Shown here: positions 44,887 to 54,125 of the stretch, in pieces
Position numbering within the stretch: position 1 is the stretch's first letter
Layout: each line of letters starts with the position of its first letter
NCBI GenBank assembly: GCA_945865565.1
Contig: CAMBEK010000003.1
Span: 62,001 to 126,000, forward strand
DNA from: Pseudobacteriovorax antillogorgiicola
GTDB lineage: Bacteria > Bdellovibrionota_B > Oligoflexia > Oligoflexales > RGVZ01
DNA: 64,000 nt
Reading direction: 5' to 3'
Notes under the pieces: generated by a model
What the model was told of the DNA's origin: nothing
The model's database searches: none
Seen by the model: the letters and a program-made list of their open reading frames with translations, nothing else
Made by a program: the position numbers and the translations under genes

Positions 44887-47202
44887 TTGATCACTCCACC
44901 CTGGTGGAGCCTCGAGGGAGACGGACAAATTAAGTTGCAGATCTCGGTTCACGATCTTTTGATCGACCCGGCACCCACCGGGAATATCAACGAAGGTCCG
45001 GACGACAGTTTTGGCGACCCGGTCCTCGGCACTGAAATCCATGAGGCGATTCAGGGGCAGATGAGGGCAGATGTTCCCGGGTACCGGGTCGAGGTTCCGC
45101 TCCGCAAGTCGATTGAGGTCGATAAATGTAGTGTCGCGATCAGCGGCCGAGTCGATGGGATACATCCCGATGGCTCGATCGATGAAATCAAAACCACCTT
45201 CCGCCCGGCACGGTTGATCAGAAATCTTGAACTGAACCCGGAACATCCGTACTGGCTGCAATTGGCCTGTTACCGTTGGATGTCAGGCACGTCATGCGAA
45301 ACGCCGGACCGCATTCTTGTTGTCGACGCCCGCTCCATGGAATCGGAATCCATTGAATCCCAGCATTGGACGCCGGAGTCTTTTGACGCATGGGCCAAGG
45401 TCCGCATCGAGGCGATCATTGAACGTGAAAAAGACCGTCGCGCATTCGTAAAGCGTCAGAAAAAATTGGCAAGCCAGATCCGCTTCCCATTTTCAGACAT
45501 CCGCGATGGGCAACTCGGCTTCATAGAAGAAATTCGAAGCACTTGTGCCGCGAAAGGCCGTTTGTTGGGCCAGGCGCCCACGGGCATTGGCAAATCCCTT
45601 GGCAGCCTTTTTCCAGCCCTTGAGGTCGCTCTGGCGGCCGGGACGAAGGTCGCATTTCTGACGCCAAAGAATAGCCAGTTTAACGTCGCCGAAAAAGCAG
45701 TCCAGCAAATCGCAACCGGCAGCAAAGCCAATCTGAGATCGATCACACTCGGGGCCAAGTCTAAACTTTGCCTGAATGTTGAAGTCAACTGCACGGCTGA
45801 CGCCTGTCCCTACGCCAAAGGGCATTACGACAAGGTCCGGCAGAATGATCTTCTGAAAAAACTTTCAAGACGTGCCGTTTTGACGGTAGACAGCCTCAGG
45901 GCGGCTGGAAAAAAGTACGAAGTCTGTCCCCACGCCCTTTCCCTGCAACTTCTGCCTCGGCGCGACGTCCTGATTGGGGACTACAATCACGCCTTCAGTC
46001 CCGACGCTAACCTGCGAGCAAAGATGTCTGGATCCGATCTTGTGGCCCCACGTCCCGTTGTCCTCATTGACGAGGCCCATAATTTACCGGATCGTGCGCG
46101 GGATCACTGGAGCGGTGCATTGGCTGTTGCCGATGCCGCCGGAACAAAGTGGGAGAGGGCGCTGAAGCGCATTCTGACTGGAACCAGTAAAGGCCCTCCA
46201 AGTCAAAAAAAGTTAGAGGCTCTGCGCCAGAAAATAATGGATGCCATTTTAGACCAAAAAGAAACCGAGCCTTCTGATCTAAAACTTTTTTTTACCGTCA
46301 ATGGCTTTACGTCACTTCTCGACGCAGCAAAGCGCAACGATCATTTCTTTTTGCGCAATCCAGAAGCAGGATGCTGGGAGATACACTGCCTTGATGCCAG
46401 CGAATTCACGGCGCAAAAATTCGATGACTTCGACAGTGTTGTGGCTTTCTCTGCAACACTGAAACCACTTGAGTTTTATCGCAACGAGATTGGACTGATC
46501 CGCGACAATGATCAGGCCATCGAATGGCCCTCACCGTTTGATGTCAGCCACCAAAAAACTATTGTCATTCCCCAGGTCTCAACACTTTGGCGTAACCGAA
46601 GTCAAAACTATGAAAAGATCGCGGGCGCAGTGCTCCGCATCGCAGCATTGAAGTCTGGACACTACGTCGCTTTTTTTCCAAGTTTTTCATTCCTCAATTC
46701 TGTCGCTTCGATCCTGCACGAGAAATCTTCCGGGATGGAAGTCTTGACCCAGACCGCTGGCCAATCTTCGCAGGTCACGGAATCCATTCTCAGCCGAATG
46801 CGAACTCCACAACCAGGGGTGAGCGCCCTGTTATTGGCAGTCCAAGGCGGGACATTTGCCGAAGGCATTGACTTGCCAGGGGATCAATTGATCGGTGCTT
46901 TTGTTGTTGGCCCAGGACTCCCCGCTGTGTCACCGGTTCGGGAGAAAATGCGCGAATACTTTGACGCGAAATATGGCTGTGGTTTCGATTATGCCTATAC
47001 GTACCCGGCCATGGCAAAATCCGTGCAGGCAGCCGGGCGTGTGATCCGCACAGCGGAAGATCGGGGAATTGTGGTTTTCATGGATTCAAGGTTTCTTGAG
47101 CCTGCCAGTCAAAGCGCAATGCCGTCCCAATGGATCGATCACATCCACGAAGCCCGACACGGCGAGAGCCTGAACGCGCATATAAATACCTTTTGGAGCT
47201 GA
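44887..47202 (+). CDS. PD-(D/E)XK nuclease fused to XPD/DinG-type Fe-S helicase
   Basis: A 771-residue protein predicted to unwind and cut DNA. Residues 30-170 look like a Cas4/RecB-type nuclease: His in GTEIHEAIQ, Asp90 in GRVDGIHPDG, Glu100-x-Lys102 in DEIKTT, and the Gln-Tyr helix LQLACYRW. The helicase part has Walker A APTGIGKS (Lys236), four Cys in an Fe-S arrangement (KLCLN, NCTADACPY, EVCPHAL), DEAHN, VAFSATLKP and QAAGRVIRT. The TTG at 44887 is one base after the dehydrogenase stop and lacks a Shine-Dalgarno; TTG 44935 after GGGAG is an alternative start. Confidence 0.78.
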   Translation: MITPPWWSLEGDGQIKLQISVHDLLIDPAPTGNINEGPDDSFGDPVLGTEIHEAIQGQMRADVPGYRVEVPLRKSIEVDKCSVAISGRVDGIHPDGSIDEIKTTFRPARLIRNLELNPEHPYWLQLACYRWMSGTSCETPDRILVVDARSMESESIESQHWTPESFDAWAKVRIEAIIEREKDRRAFVKRQKKLASQIRFPFSDIRDGQLGFIEEIRSTCAAKGRLLGQAPTGIGKSLGSLFPALEVALAAGTKVAFLTPKNSQFNVAEKAVQQIATGSKANLRSITLGAKSKLCLNVEVNCTADACPYAKGHYDKVRQNDLLKKLSRRAVLTVDSLRAAGKKYEVCPHALSLQLLPRRDVLIGDYNHAFSPDANLRAKMSGSDLVAPRPVVLIDEAHNLPDRARDHWSGALAVADAAGTKWERALKRILTGTSKGPPSQKKLEALRQKIMDAILDQKETEPSDLKLFFTVNGFTSLLDAAKRNDHFFLRNPEAGCWEIHCLDASEFTAQKFDDFDSVVAFSATLKPLEFYRNEIGLIRDNDQAIEWPSPFDVSHQKTIVIPQVSTLWRNRSQNYEKIAGAVLRIAALKSGHYVAFFPSFSFLNSVASILHEKSSGMEVLTQTAGQSSQVTESILSRMRTPQPGVSALLLAVQGGTFAEGIDLPGDQLIGAFVVGPGLPAVSPVREKMREYFDAKYGCGFDYAYTYPAMAKSVQAAGRVIRTAEDRGIVVFMDSRFLEPASQSAMPSQWIDHIHEARHGESLNAHINTFWS

Positions 47203-47209
47203 CCTGTCG

Positions 47210-47551
47210 GTAAATTAGAACCGTCATCCTTAGCCGCACCCGTCATCCTGAGGCCTGGTCCGTCATCCTGAGCGCAGCGAAGGATCCTCTCTTATTCCGT
47301 CATCCTGAGCGCAGCGAAGGATCCTCTCTTATTCCGTCATCCTGAGCGCAGCGAAGGATCCTCTCTTATTCCGTCATCCTGAGCGCAGCGAAGGATCCTC
47401 TCTTTCGCGTTGAAGAAAGGATTCTTCGGCCTACGGCCTCAGAATGACGAGACGATCCGTCATCCTGAGCGCAGCGAAGGATCCTCTCTTTCGCGTTGAA
47501 GAAAAGATTCTTCGGCCTACGGCCTCAGAATGACGAGACGACCCGTCATCC
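47210..47551. repeat. Hairpin-repeat block 3
   Basis: The gap of about 470 bases between the helicase and usp genes holds no convincing gene start until 47676. Four A units begin at 47261, 47298, 47335 and 47372 with an exact 37-base period. The fourth A unit and the following B unit form an 86-base composite that repeats once (47372 and 47458), each an A copy facing a B copy so that the pair could also fold into one long stem. Single arms occur at 47222 and 47241. The end of the gap, 47552-47675, is plain upstream sequence of usp. Confidence 0.87.
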
Positions 47552-47675
47552 TTCGCCGCCGGACCGGAGCTTAAGGGCACTGGACGAGGCAGCTCTCCGT
47601 CCCATTTTCAGGACGGTATCAATCTTGCTACTTCGGCAGAGGGCAACCTACGTCGCCCCGCCGGGAGGCAACACC

Positions 47676-48662
47676 ATGTCCGATCCCAAACGACTAAAAC
47701 ACAGCCCGATTGTAGTTGCCGTTGATTTCGACTCAAGTCTGGTAAACGCCATAAAGGTTGCAGGTGAGTTGGCAAGGCGCAGCCGCTCAAAACTGATCCT
47801 TCTGCATGCTGTAAGAGAGTGGAGCACGTATACGACGTCCAGCCTCGAGGGAAACATGAGCTTGCCACTCGGCGAGGTCATGGCAGCAAATCTTCAGACT
47901 GAGATTGAAGATGCAAGGCAGCAGCTCAACGATACCGCGGCCGCGCTGCGAAAAGATTTGCAGGTTGAGATCAAGGTGGTTGCTGGAATTCCAAACCAGG
48001 TGATCGTTGCAGAAGCTGTGCTGACCCAAGCACAGGTTTTGATCCTCGGATCACCGGTTGATTCGTGGCGGCGAAAAGAGCACCGACTTAGCACACTGCT
48101 CAGCGTTCTGAGCGAGGCTCCGTGCCCCGTTCTGGTTGTTGGGTCTGAGCCATTGGACGAAAAAATTGAAGCGGTTGCCATCGCAGATGATCTCACACCC
48201 TGGTCAAAGCCAGCTGTGACCGCAGCATTTTATTTTGCCGAAGCCATGGATGCCCCACATGTGTATCACTTGCACGTGAACCCACTGCAGCGCGAACGTT
48301 TCGCCCAGGCCCTGCGGCGTTATGCTATGCGTCAGGGAACCCAAGTGAGGCCAGAGGCCGCCAGCGAATTTTTTAAGGATCTCGAACACGACCTTTCGCT
48401 ACAGCTTCGCGAACGGGCCGGCGAAGAAACTGTCTGGTTTCCGGAGCGCGAAGGCCGATACACGGCCTCGGTCCTGCATGGGCCGGTCCTCGACACGATT
48501 GAGAGCGCGATCAGCAAGGATCAGGGGTGGAATGCCGGTCTAATCGTTTTTGGCCAGCACCGGAGTTTTCACCGGAGGCCATTCCGGGCCGGCAATGTTC
48601 CGTTTAGTGAGATGGCACGTCTTGGAAAACTAGCACTGATCGTACCTCCGGAGGCTGCTTAA
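47676..48662 (+). CDS. Tandem universal stress protein
   Basis: A 328-residue cytoplasmic protein with two Usp domains. The first (about 10-160) begins PIVVAVDFDSS and has LLHAVREW and the nucleotide-loop-like ILGSPVDSWRRKEHRLSTLLSVLSEAPCPVLVVGS (read in parts). The second (about 165-325) begins AVAIADDLTPWSKPAV and ends GLIVFGQHRSFH...GKLALIVPP. Start ATG 47676 follows GGGAGG; a longer frame that begins inside the hairpin repeats is rejected. Followed by the flavin-binding gene two bases after its stop. Confidence 0.82.
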   Translation: MSDPKRLKHSPIVVAVDFDSSLVNAIKVAGELARRSRSKLILLHAVREWSTYTTSSLEGNMSLPLGEVMAANLQTEIEDARQQLNDTAAALRKDLQVEIKVVAGIPNQVIVAEAVLTQAQVLILGSPVDSWRRKEHRLSTLLSVLSEAPCPVLVVGSEPLDEKIEAVAIADDLTPWSKPAVTAAFYFAEAMDAPHVYHLHVNPLQRERFAQALRRYAMRQGTQVRPEAASEFFKDLEHDLSLQLRERAGEETVWFPEREGRYTASVLHGPVLDTIESAISKDQGWNAGLIVFGQHRSFHRRPFRAGNVPFSEMARLGKLALIVPPEAA

Positions 48663-48664
48663 AT

Positions 48665-49171
48665 ATGACAACAGGACGCCTTGACGCAACCCACTGCGAG
48701 ATTTTGTTAAAGACTGAACATATTGGCAGGTTGGCCTGCCATGCCGCCGGTAAAACGTATGTGGTGCCAGTCACCTATGTTTTTGACCGGGGCGCCATCT
48801 ATGGGCATACCAACCCGGGGCTGAAAGTTGAAATGCTCCGCTCAAACCCTGCCGTTTGTTTTGAGGTGGACCACCTCGACAATATGGCCAACTGGCGCTC
48901 CGTAGTCGCCTGGGGAACCTTTGAAGAACTCACGGGAACCGCAAAGACCGAGGCGCTCGATATTCTTTTTCAACACCTGACACCGGTGATTCGAAGCCAG
49001 ACCAGCTTGCCCACAAAGGGAGCTATCTCCGACGATCTCACCAAAGAAGAAATCAAGGAAAAGGGGACATCCAGAGCGATGGATGAAATGAAAATCAGGC
49101 CCCAAAAAGGCATCGTGTACCGGATCAGAGTGACTGAAATGACCGGTCGATATGAAAAGGGATACCACTGA
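48665..49171 (+). CDS. Pyridoxamine-phosphate-oxidase-fold flavin-binding protein
   Basis: A 168-residue cytoplasmic protein of the PNPOx-like split-barrel family: IGRLACHAAGKTYVVPVTYV, GAIYGHTNPGLKVEMLRSNP, CFEVDHLDNMANWRSVVAWG. Such proteins bind FMN or F420-like cofactors; the substrate is unknown. CCTCCGGAGG at 48645-48654 gives a self-complementary Shine-Dalgarno just before the usp stop and this ATG, so the two genes are coupled. Pairing with a stress protein suggests a redox-stress role (inference). Confidence 0.82.
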   Translation: MTTGRLDATHCEILLKTEHIGRLACHAAGKTYVVPVTYVFDRGAIYGHTNPGLKVEMLRSNPAVCFEVDHLDNMANWRSVVAWGTFEELTGTAKTEALDILFQHLTPVIRSQTSLPTKGAISDDLTKEEIKEKGTSRAMDEMKIRPQKGIVYRIRVTEMTGRYEKGYH

Positions 49172-49253
49172 TTCATTGATAAGAAATCAACAACCGGGCA
49201 CAATTCACGGAGGATATTTTTTTAAAAATTCAGTGCCTCAAGGAATTCCCGGT

Positions 49254-51407
49254 ATGTCAAACCAATCCCAACTCCGGAAAGCCTTTGAGGCCAAAGAATC
49301 TTCAATCGTTATCGCGTATCCCAACGGGACCATCCGCGGCCAAATTACGGCAATTTTTAAAGAGCTCGGTTTCAAATCAATCCTTGGTGCAAGTGAGATT
49401 TCCGACATCGTCGCAATCCTTCAAGAGTCGATCGCGAGCGGAAAGCCACCCGCCTGGATTCTCACCTGCATGTATCTCGACGGGAAAGCCAATGCGCTTC
49501 AACTTCAACAACTGCTCAATTCCACACCCGAGCTCAAACAAATCGCCTGCTCATTCATCACCACGGCGGAGGAAGAATTTACAATCCCGCTCGCCGTCGA
49601 GCGCGGCCTGCTGTCGTGGCACCCGGCAGAATCCTTCACTCAAGGCGATGCAATCAGAAAGGAATTAAATTCCTTTTTCTCCATCATCACCCGGCATGAT
49701 TTTAATCCAGAAATGGTCGCCATGACCTATGCCTGTACAATGCTGCGCAGCAAAGCAAAATATGCGGAATTAAAACGTCTCAGTGGTGTGATGCTCGAGT
49801 TCAAGTCGGACAATCCATACGCACTGCTTGGTTATGCGGATGCCTTAGCCCTTAATGGCGACCTTGCTGGAGCCAGGCGCTACGCAACCCAAGCCGTGTG
49901 GTCAAATAAAGAACTTCTTTCACAGTTGGGCTGGCTAAAAAGCCTGGACCAGACGCCCGTCTTCACACCTTCGGAAATCCAGGCGATGGAGGCAAAGGGC
50001 ACTTCGCTCTTTAGCGCTTTTGGCATTCAAAATTGCATCATCCTGGATCCAGATGCGGCTGCAAGAAAGCATTTGCGAAATGTACTCACCGGGATGGGAG
50101 TCCAGGAAATCATCGAATTCGAAAACGGGCTTTCGGCCTGGGAGCATCTTGAAAAAAACCACCGCAACACAATTATGATTTGCGAGTGGAAATTACCGGG
50201 CCTTTCAGGAATGGCGCTGCTGCAGCGCATGCAGCAGGCCGGAATTCACGACGTACCGGTCATTATTTCCAGTGCACAACTGGGGCAAATGGACGTCGGG
50301 CTGGTCGAGGAACTTGGAAGCGCCGTACTTCTGCAAAAGCCCCTGACCATGGAATCTCTTGAAAGCGATATCCGGACAGCGATGAAAGAAGAGCATCTGC
50401 CGTCGTCCTTCAAAGGCGTGATTCGCAAGATTCGACATCTATTACGTAAGCATGACATTCAGTCTGCAAAAAAAATCTGGGAGGCCTCGGCTGCTCAGAT
50501 GGTCATCCCAGATCTCCACCGCCGTGTGGTCTCCGCAGAAATCCTATTGGCAGAAGCAAAACTAGAGGATGCCTACGGGGAGGCAATTGCTGCAGAAAAG
50601 CTTGGAGCAAAGGGGGCTTACTTTTTCAACCTTCTCGGGAAAATTTCATTTGCATTGGGCGACTTCGACGGATCTGCCAGCTGGTTTGAAAAAGCAAACG
50701 AAGAGGTCGCGATCAATATTGAACGCTTGACCGACATGGCAACCGTCGAGCTTCACCGGGGAGATACCGGCAAGGCCGCCGAAGTGACGGCGAGTGCAGC
50801 CAGCATCGATGCCATGAATCCAAAGGTCCTAGAGGCACAGGCCATGGTCGCACTGGAAAAAGGCCACTCCGAAGACGCCTCGGCCGCCATGGCCCAGCTC
50901 AATGACTTGATGAACATTGTTGGCCACCTAAACAACCGGGCAGTGGCCATGGCTTGGAAGGGTGATCATGACCGCGGAATTTCACTCTACCGCGAAGCGC
51001 TTTCAGCAGCGCCAAAAGCTGCACCCAAAGACCAGAAATCTTTTGCTCCATTCGTCACCTACAATCTGGCATTGGCCCTTGCACGCAAGGGGGACCTGGA
51101 ATTGGCAGAAAAGACAGTCGCCGGGTTGGACCCACTGGCACTGGCAACCGCTGAAGGTCGACTTTCCATGAAGGTCAGCGGCTTTAAAAGTCGGATCAAA
51201 GACGCGATTAAGACGGGCAAGAAACTTGAAATTGACACTCCCAAGACCAGCGATGTCTCTAAAAAAAGAATTTTAAATCTTCACAAGAATGCCACCGCCG
51301 CCAAGGCAGCAAGTCTCGTCAAGGAATTGAAAGTTCTTGGAACGATTGATTACCGGGCTTTGAAACTCGTCGAAAAACCGCTCCGGTTTAATCCAAAAAA
51401 AGCATGA
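49254..51407 (+). CDS. Double pseudo-receiver plus TPR protein
   Basis: A 717-residue cytoplasmic protein. A first receiver-like fold (about 15-140) begins SSIVIAYPNGTIRGQITAIF; its phosphorylation site is lost (WILTCMYLDG, residues about 71-72). A second receiver (about 262-385) has NCIILDPDAAARKHL and the conserved Lys in VLLQKPL, but the acceptor Asp is Glu311 in ICEWKLPGLSG. TPR repeats lie between (FKSDNPYALLGYADALALNG) and after (LGDFDGSASWFEKANEEVAI, ALARKGDLELAEKTVAGLDP). The start is ATG 49254 with AAGGA nine bases upstream. Likely a phosphorylation-independent adaptor. Confidence 0.8.
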   Translation: MSNQSQLRKAFEAKESSIVIAYPNGTIRGQITAIFKELGFKSILGASEISDIVAILQESIASGKPPAWILTCMYLDGKANALQLQQLLNSTPELKQIACSFITTAEEEFTIPLAVERGLLSWHPAESFTQGDAIRKELNSFFSIITRHDFNPEMVAMTYACTMLRSKAKYAELKRLSGVMLEFKSDNPYALLGYADALALNGDLAGARRYATQAVWSNKELLSQLGWLKSLDQTPVFTPSEIQAMEAKGTSLFSAFGIQNCIILDPDAAARKHLRNVLTGMGVQEIIEFENGLSAWEHLEKNHRNTIMICEWKLPGLSGMALLQRMQQAGIHDVPVIISSAQLGQMDVGLVEELGSAVLLQKPLTMESLESDIRTAMKEEHLPSSFKGVIRKIRHLLRKHDIQSAKKIWEASAAQMVIPDLHRRVVSAEILLAEAKLEDAYGEAIAAEKLGAKGAYFFNLLGKISFALGDFDGSASWFEKANEEVAINIERLTDMATVELHRGDTGKAAEVTASAASIDAMNPKVLEAQAMVALEKGHSEDASAAMAQLNDLMNIVGHLNNRAVAMAWKGDHDRGISLYREALSAAPKAAPKDQKSFAPFVTYNLALALARKGDLELAEKTVAGLDPLALATAEGRLSMKVSGFKSRIKDAIKTGKKLEIDTPKTSDVSKKRILNLHKNATAAKAASLVKELKVLGTIDYRALKLVEKPLRFNPKKA

Positions 51408-51428
51408 TTAAAAAAGGAGCCTCACCCG

Positions 51429-52424
51429 ATGCGCGCTGCAATCCTTAACTCATTTTCCGGACCGGCTGGCATCCACATCGGTGAAGTGCCAACGCCGCAG
51501 CCGAAACGCGGTGAGATTTTAATCAAAGTGATTTGTTCGCCGGTAAACCCGTCGGACGTCCTTTACTGCAGTGGCCTTTACGGAAATCCCCCAAAATTGC
51601 CGGTGACCCCGGGGTTCGAGGGTTGCGGGACAGTCGTTGCCTCCGGCGGGGGGTTCATGGCGGACCGCATGATCGGCAAACGTGTCGCCGGCAGCGTGCA
51701 GACAGGGCATGGATTTTGGTCTGAATTTGTTGTCCTAAAGGCCATGGAAACACTTATTATTCCCGAGCATATCGCCAATGAATCAGCGGCATCTGCCTTG
51801 GTCAATCCACTCACTGCAGTTGCATTGGTACGCCCGGTCCTCGAAGGAAAACATCGGGCCATGGTCCAAACGGCGGCTGCATCGCAACTCGGACGGATGA
51901 TCATCCGATTGAGCATCCGGCATGGTTTTCCCCTGATCAACATCGTGCACCGCAGTGAACTCGTCGATGAGCTGAGGGGGCAGGGCGCCCAACACGTTCT
52001 CGACAGCAGCTCTGTTGGCTTCAAAGAAAAACTTGGCACCCTTTCCCGTGAACTCGGCGCAACATGGGCCGCAGATGCTGTGGCGGGTGACCTGACCGGC
52101 ATCCTGGCCGCATCAATGCCGCACGGAAGCACGATTTCAGTTTACGGAGTGCTCTCGGGACGAGAATCCACCGTCAATCCTGGGGATCTTATTTTTCGCG
52201 GGCAAACAGTAACCGGTTTCTGGCTGTCCAATGAATTCAAGGACCGCAGCCCCCTTGGACTCCTCCGGATTGCGAGGCGAATGAAATCGGCAACAAAACT
52301 TCTTGATTCAGATTTAAAGACACTCGCCCAGGCGCATTTGAAACTGGACGAATTGGCAGTCCGTCTGCCAGAGCTACTCAAGTCGACGAGCAAAGGCAAA
52401 ATTTACGTCACGCCGAACGCTTGA
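51429..52424 (+). CDS. MDR-superfamily quinone/enoyl reductase
   Basis: A 331-residue zinc-free medium-chain reductase. It has PTPQPKRGEILIKVICSPVNPSDVLYCSGLYG (read as PVNPSDVLY after the GroES-like start), PGFEGCGTVVASGGGFM, a nucleotide-binding domain around MVQTAAASQLGRMIIRLSI and the C-terminal VYGVLSGRESTVNPGDLIF. The shape fits quinone oxidoreductase or trans-2-enoyl-CoA reductase (MECR-like). AAAGGAG precedes the ATG. It overlaps the convergent FliN-like gene by 17 bases. Exact substrate unclear. Confidence 0.78.
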   Translation: MRAAILNSFSGPAGIHIGEVPTPQPKRGEILIKVICSPVNPSDVLYCSGLYGNPPKLPVTPGFEGCGTVVASGGGFMADRMIGKRVAGSVQTGHGFWSEFVVLKAMETLIIPEHIANESAASALVNPLTAVALVRPVLEGKHRAMVQTAAASQLGRMIIRLSIRHGFPLINIVHRSELVDELRGQGAQHVLDSSSVGFKEKLGTLSRELGATWAADAVAGDLTGILAASMPHGSTISVYGVLSGRESTVNPGDLIFRGQTVTGFWLSNEFKDRSPLGLLRIARRMKSATKLLDSDLKTLAQAHLKLDELAVRLPELLKSTSKGKIYVTPNA

Positions 52425-52740
52425 ATTCAGAGTTTGGCGTTAATGCCTTCTTGCCAATCACTTCCGTAATCCGGACGGCAAGCTTGCCATTTACTTCAAC
52501 GGCTTCTCCAAAAGCAAAAAGCTTGTCGTTCACAAAAATTTTGAGCGGATCTTTCGCGTCGCCCGACAAGGCAATCATTTCGCCGATTTTAAGATTTAAA
52601 ATATCAGCGATTGGCATCCTGGTCTGACCAACTTCGACTGTAATCTTCACGCGAACATCCATCAGGGATTCAGCAATGTCAGGGTTGACCCGGGAGTTTA
52701 TTGCTGTGGTGCCGTCAGTTTTTTTCTTGATGATGGTCAA
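52408..52740 (-). CDS. FliN/SpoA-domain flagellar switch-like protein
   Basis: A 110-residue protein with a single SpoA domain (about 27-100): LMDVRVKITVEVGQTRMPIA, DILNLKIGEMIAL, IFVNDKLFAFGEAVEVNGKL and RITEVIGKK, the C-terminal domain of FliN or of type III secretion C-ring proteins. The likely start is the TTG at 52740, whose Shine-Dalgarno AGGGG is part of the 3' arm of the hairpin at 52747-52779. No other switch gene is beside it. It could be a second FliN, distinct from the one in the flagellar operon. Confidence 0.75.
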   Translation of the reverse strand: MTIIKKKTDGTTAINSRVNPDIAESLMDVRVKITVEVGQTRMPIADILNLKIGEMIALSGDAKDPLKIFVNDKLFAFGEAVEVNGKLAVRITEVIGKKALTPNSEFKRSA

Positions 52741-52746
52741 AAAAAT

Positions 52747-52779
52747 CCCCTCTCTTCAGATTTATCGGAAGAAAAGGGG
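52747..52779 (-). terminator. Terminator-like hairpin that contains the FliN-like ribosome site
   Basis: On the minus strand CCCCTTTTCTTC (52779-52768) pairs with GAAGAGAGGGG (52757-52747) with one bulge/mismatch, followed by ATTTTTTTG. It can terminate the thiolase transcript, but the GGGG of the 3' arm is also the Shine-Dalgarno of the FliN-like gene and the T-run leads into its TTG start. Confidence 0.65.
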
Positions 52780-52836
52780 AAATCTTTAGGAAAATCAGAA
52801 TCAATGCCTGATCAATGCCTGATAAACTCCTGAGGA

Positions 52837-54012
52837 TTAAACGACCTCGACAATCACTGCGCTGGCCTCGCCCCCACCAATGCACAAGGTGGCCAAACCG
52901 CGACGTTTTCCAGCAGCGCGAAGGGCATGGATCAGGGTGACTAAAACACGTGTCCCACTGGCGCCGATTGGATGACCAATGGCCACCGCACCACCATGGA
53001 CGTTCACTTTGTCGTGAGGAATTTCAAGATCACGCATGGCTGCCATTGGAACCACGGCAAAAGCCTCATTGATCTCAAACAGGTCGATATCACTGGCCGA
53101 CAATTTCGCCTTGTGCAACACCTTGCGAATGCACTCGACCGGTGCCGTCGTGAACCATGACGGATCCTGCGCATGGGACGCTTGGGCAACGATTCGAACC
53201 AGCGGCTTCAAGCCCAGCTCTTTGGCTTTTTCTTCACTACACGCTACAACGAGGGCGGCACCATCATTGATCGAAGATGCGTTACCGGCCGTGATTGTTC
53301 CCGTCTTGTCAAAAGCAGGGCGCAACTCTGGCAGCTTTGCCAGATCTGCAGCAAATGGCTCCTCGTCCTTGTCCACCATGACCGGGCCCTTGCGACCAGG
53401 AACTTCAACCGCCACAACTTCATTTTTGAAGTGACCGCTCTCCCAAGCATTGCGAGCCCGGGCGTAACTTTCTTGAGCGTATTTATCCTGATCTTCGCGG
53501 GAGAACTTGTATTCCTTCGCACAAAGTTCGCCACAATTTCCCATGGCCACGCTTCCGTACGGATCCCACAGGCCGTCCCACTGCATGTGGTCCTTGACCT
53601 CTACTGAACCAAACTTGTAACCGGCCCGCGAATTCATCAAAAGATGCGGCGCCAATGTCATATTTTCCTGACCACCGGCGAAAACAATCTTGGCATCGCC
53701 CAAGCGGATTGCTTGATCTGCCATCATCACCGCCTTAAGGCCGCTGCCACAGACGCGGTTGATCGTTGTTGCACAAACCGATTTGGGTAGACCACCGTAG
53801 ATGGCGGCCTGACGGGCTGGAGCCTGTCCAACCCCTGCCGAGAGCACATTACCCATGACAATCTCATCGACCTTCGACGGATCAATCTTGGTTTTAGCGA
53901 GTGCATCTTTGACCAGGGTTGCACCAAGGCGCGGTGCGGGTAAATTGGAAAACGCTCCGCTTAATTTGCCTACCGGCGTGCGACCTGCGTAAACAATAAC
54001 AGTGTGAGCCAT
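52837..54012 (-). CDS. Acetyl-CoA acetyltransferase (thiolase)
   Basis: A 391-residue thiolase with the nucleophile Cys in TTINRVCGSGLKAVMMAD, GGQENMTLAPHLLMNSR, the His in VHGGAVAIGHPIGASGTR and the second Cys in TLCIGGGEASAVI. It condenses or cleaves acetoacetyl-CoA; AtoB-type. ATG 54012 is preceded by GGAGG; the upstream extension to 54045 lacks a site. Divergent from the DUF2892 gene. Fits the beta-oxidation set (fadD, VLCAD-type). Confidence 0.93.
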   Translation of the reverse strand: MAHTVIVYAGRTPVGKLSGAFSNLPAPRLGATLVKDALAKTKIDPSKVDEIVMGNVLSAGVGQAPARQAAIYGGLPKSVCATTINRVCGSGLKAVMMADQAIRLGDAKIVFAGGQENMTLAPHLLMNSRAGYKFGSVEVKDHMQWDGLWDPYGSVAMGNCGELCAKEYKFSREDQDKYAQESYARARNAWESGHFKNEVVAVEVPGRKGPVMVDKDEEPFAADLAKLPELRPAFDKTGTITAGNASSINDGAALVVACSEEKAKELGLKPLVRIVAQASHAQDPSWFTTAPVECIRKVLHKAKLSASDIDLFEINEAFAVVPMAAMRDLEIPHDKVNVHGGAVAIGHPIGASGTRVLVTLIHALRAAGKRRGLATLCIGGGEASAVIVEVV

Positions 54013-54125
54013 AATGAACCTCCGGCTGAAAAATCCTGTCCACAAAGTTACTTTGATGGCATCCCGATTGCTACTCCGAACCTGAGGAAAACATCAACGC
54101 CGGACATCCGGGGGGGAGGCCTGAA

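Noticed and set aside
47261-47409. CRISPR-like array with 37-base period
   Set aside because: Units are exact copies without spacers; same hairpin family as the other blocks.
47496-47675. N-terminal extension of the universal stress protein
   Set aside because: It would be translated from the hairpin repeat; ATG 47676 has a good Shine-Dalgarno and gives the family length.
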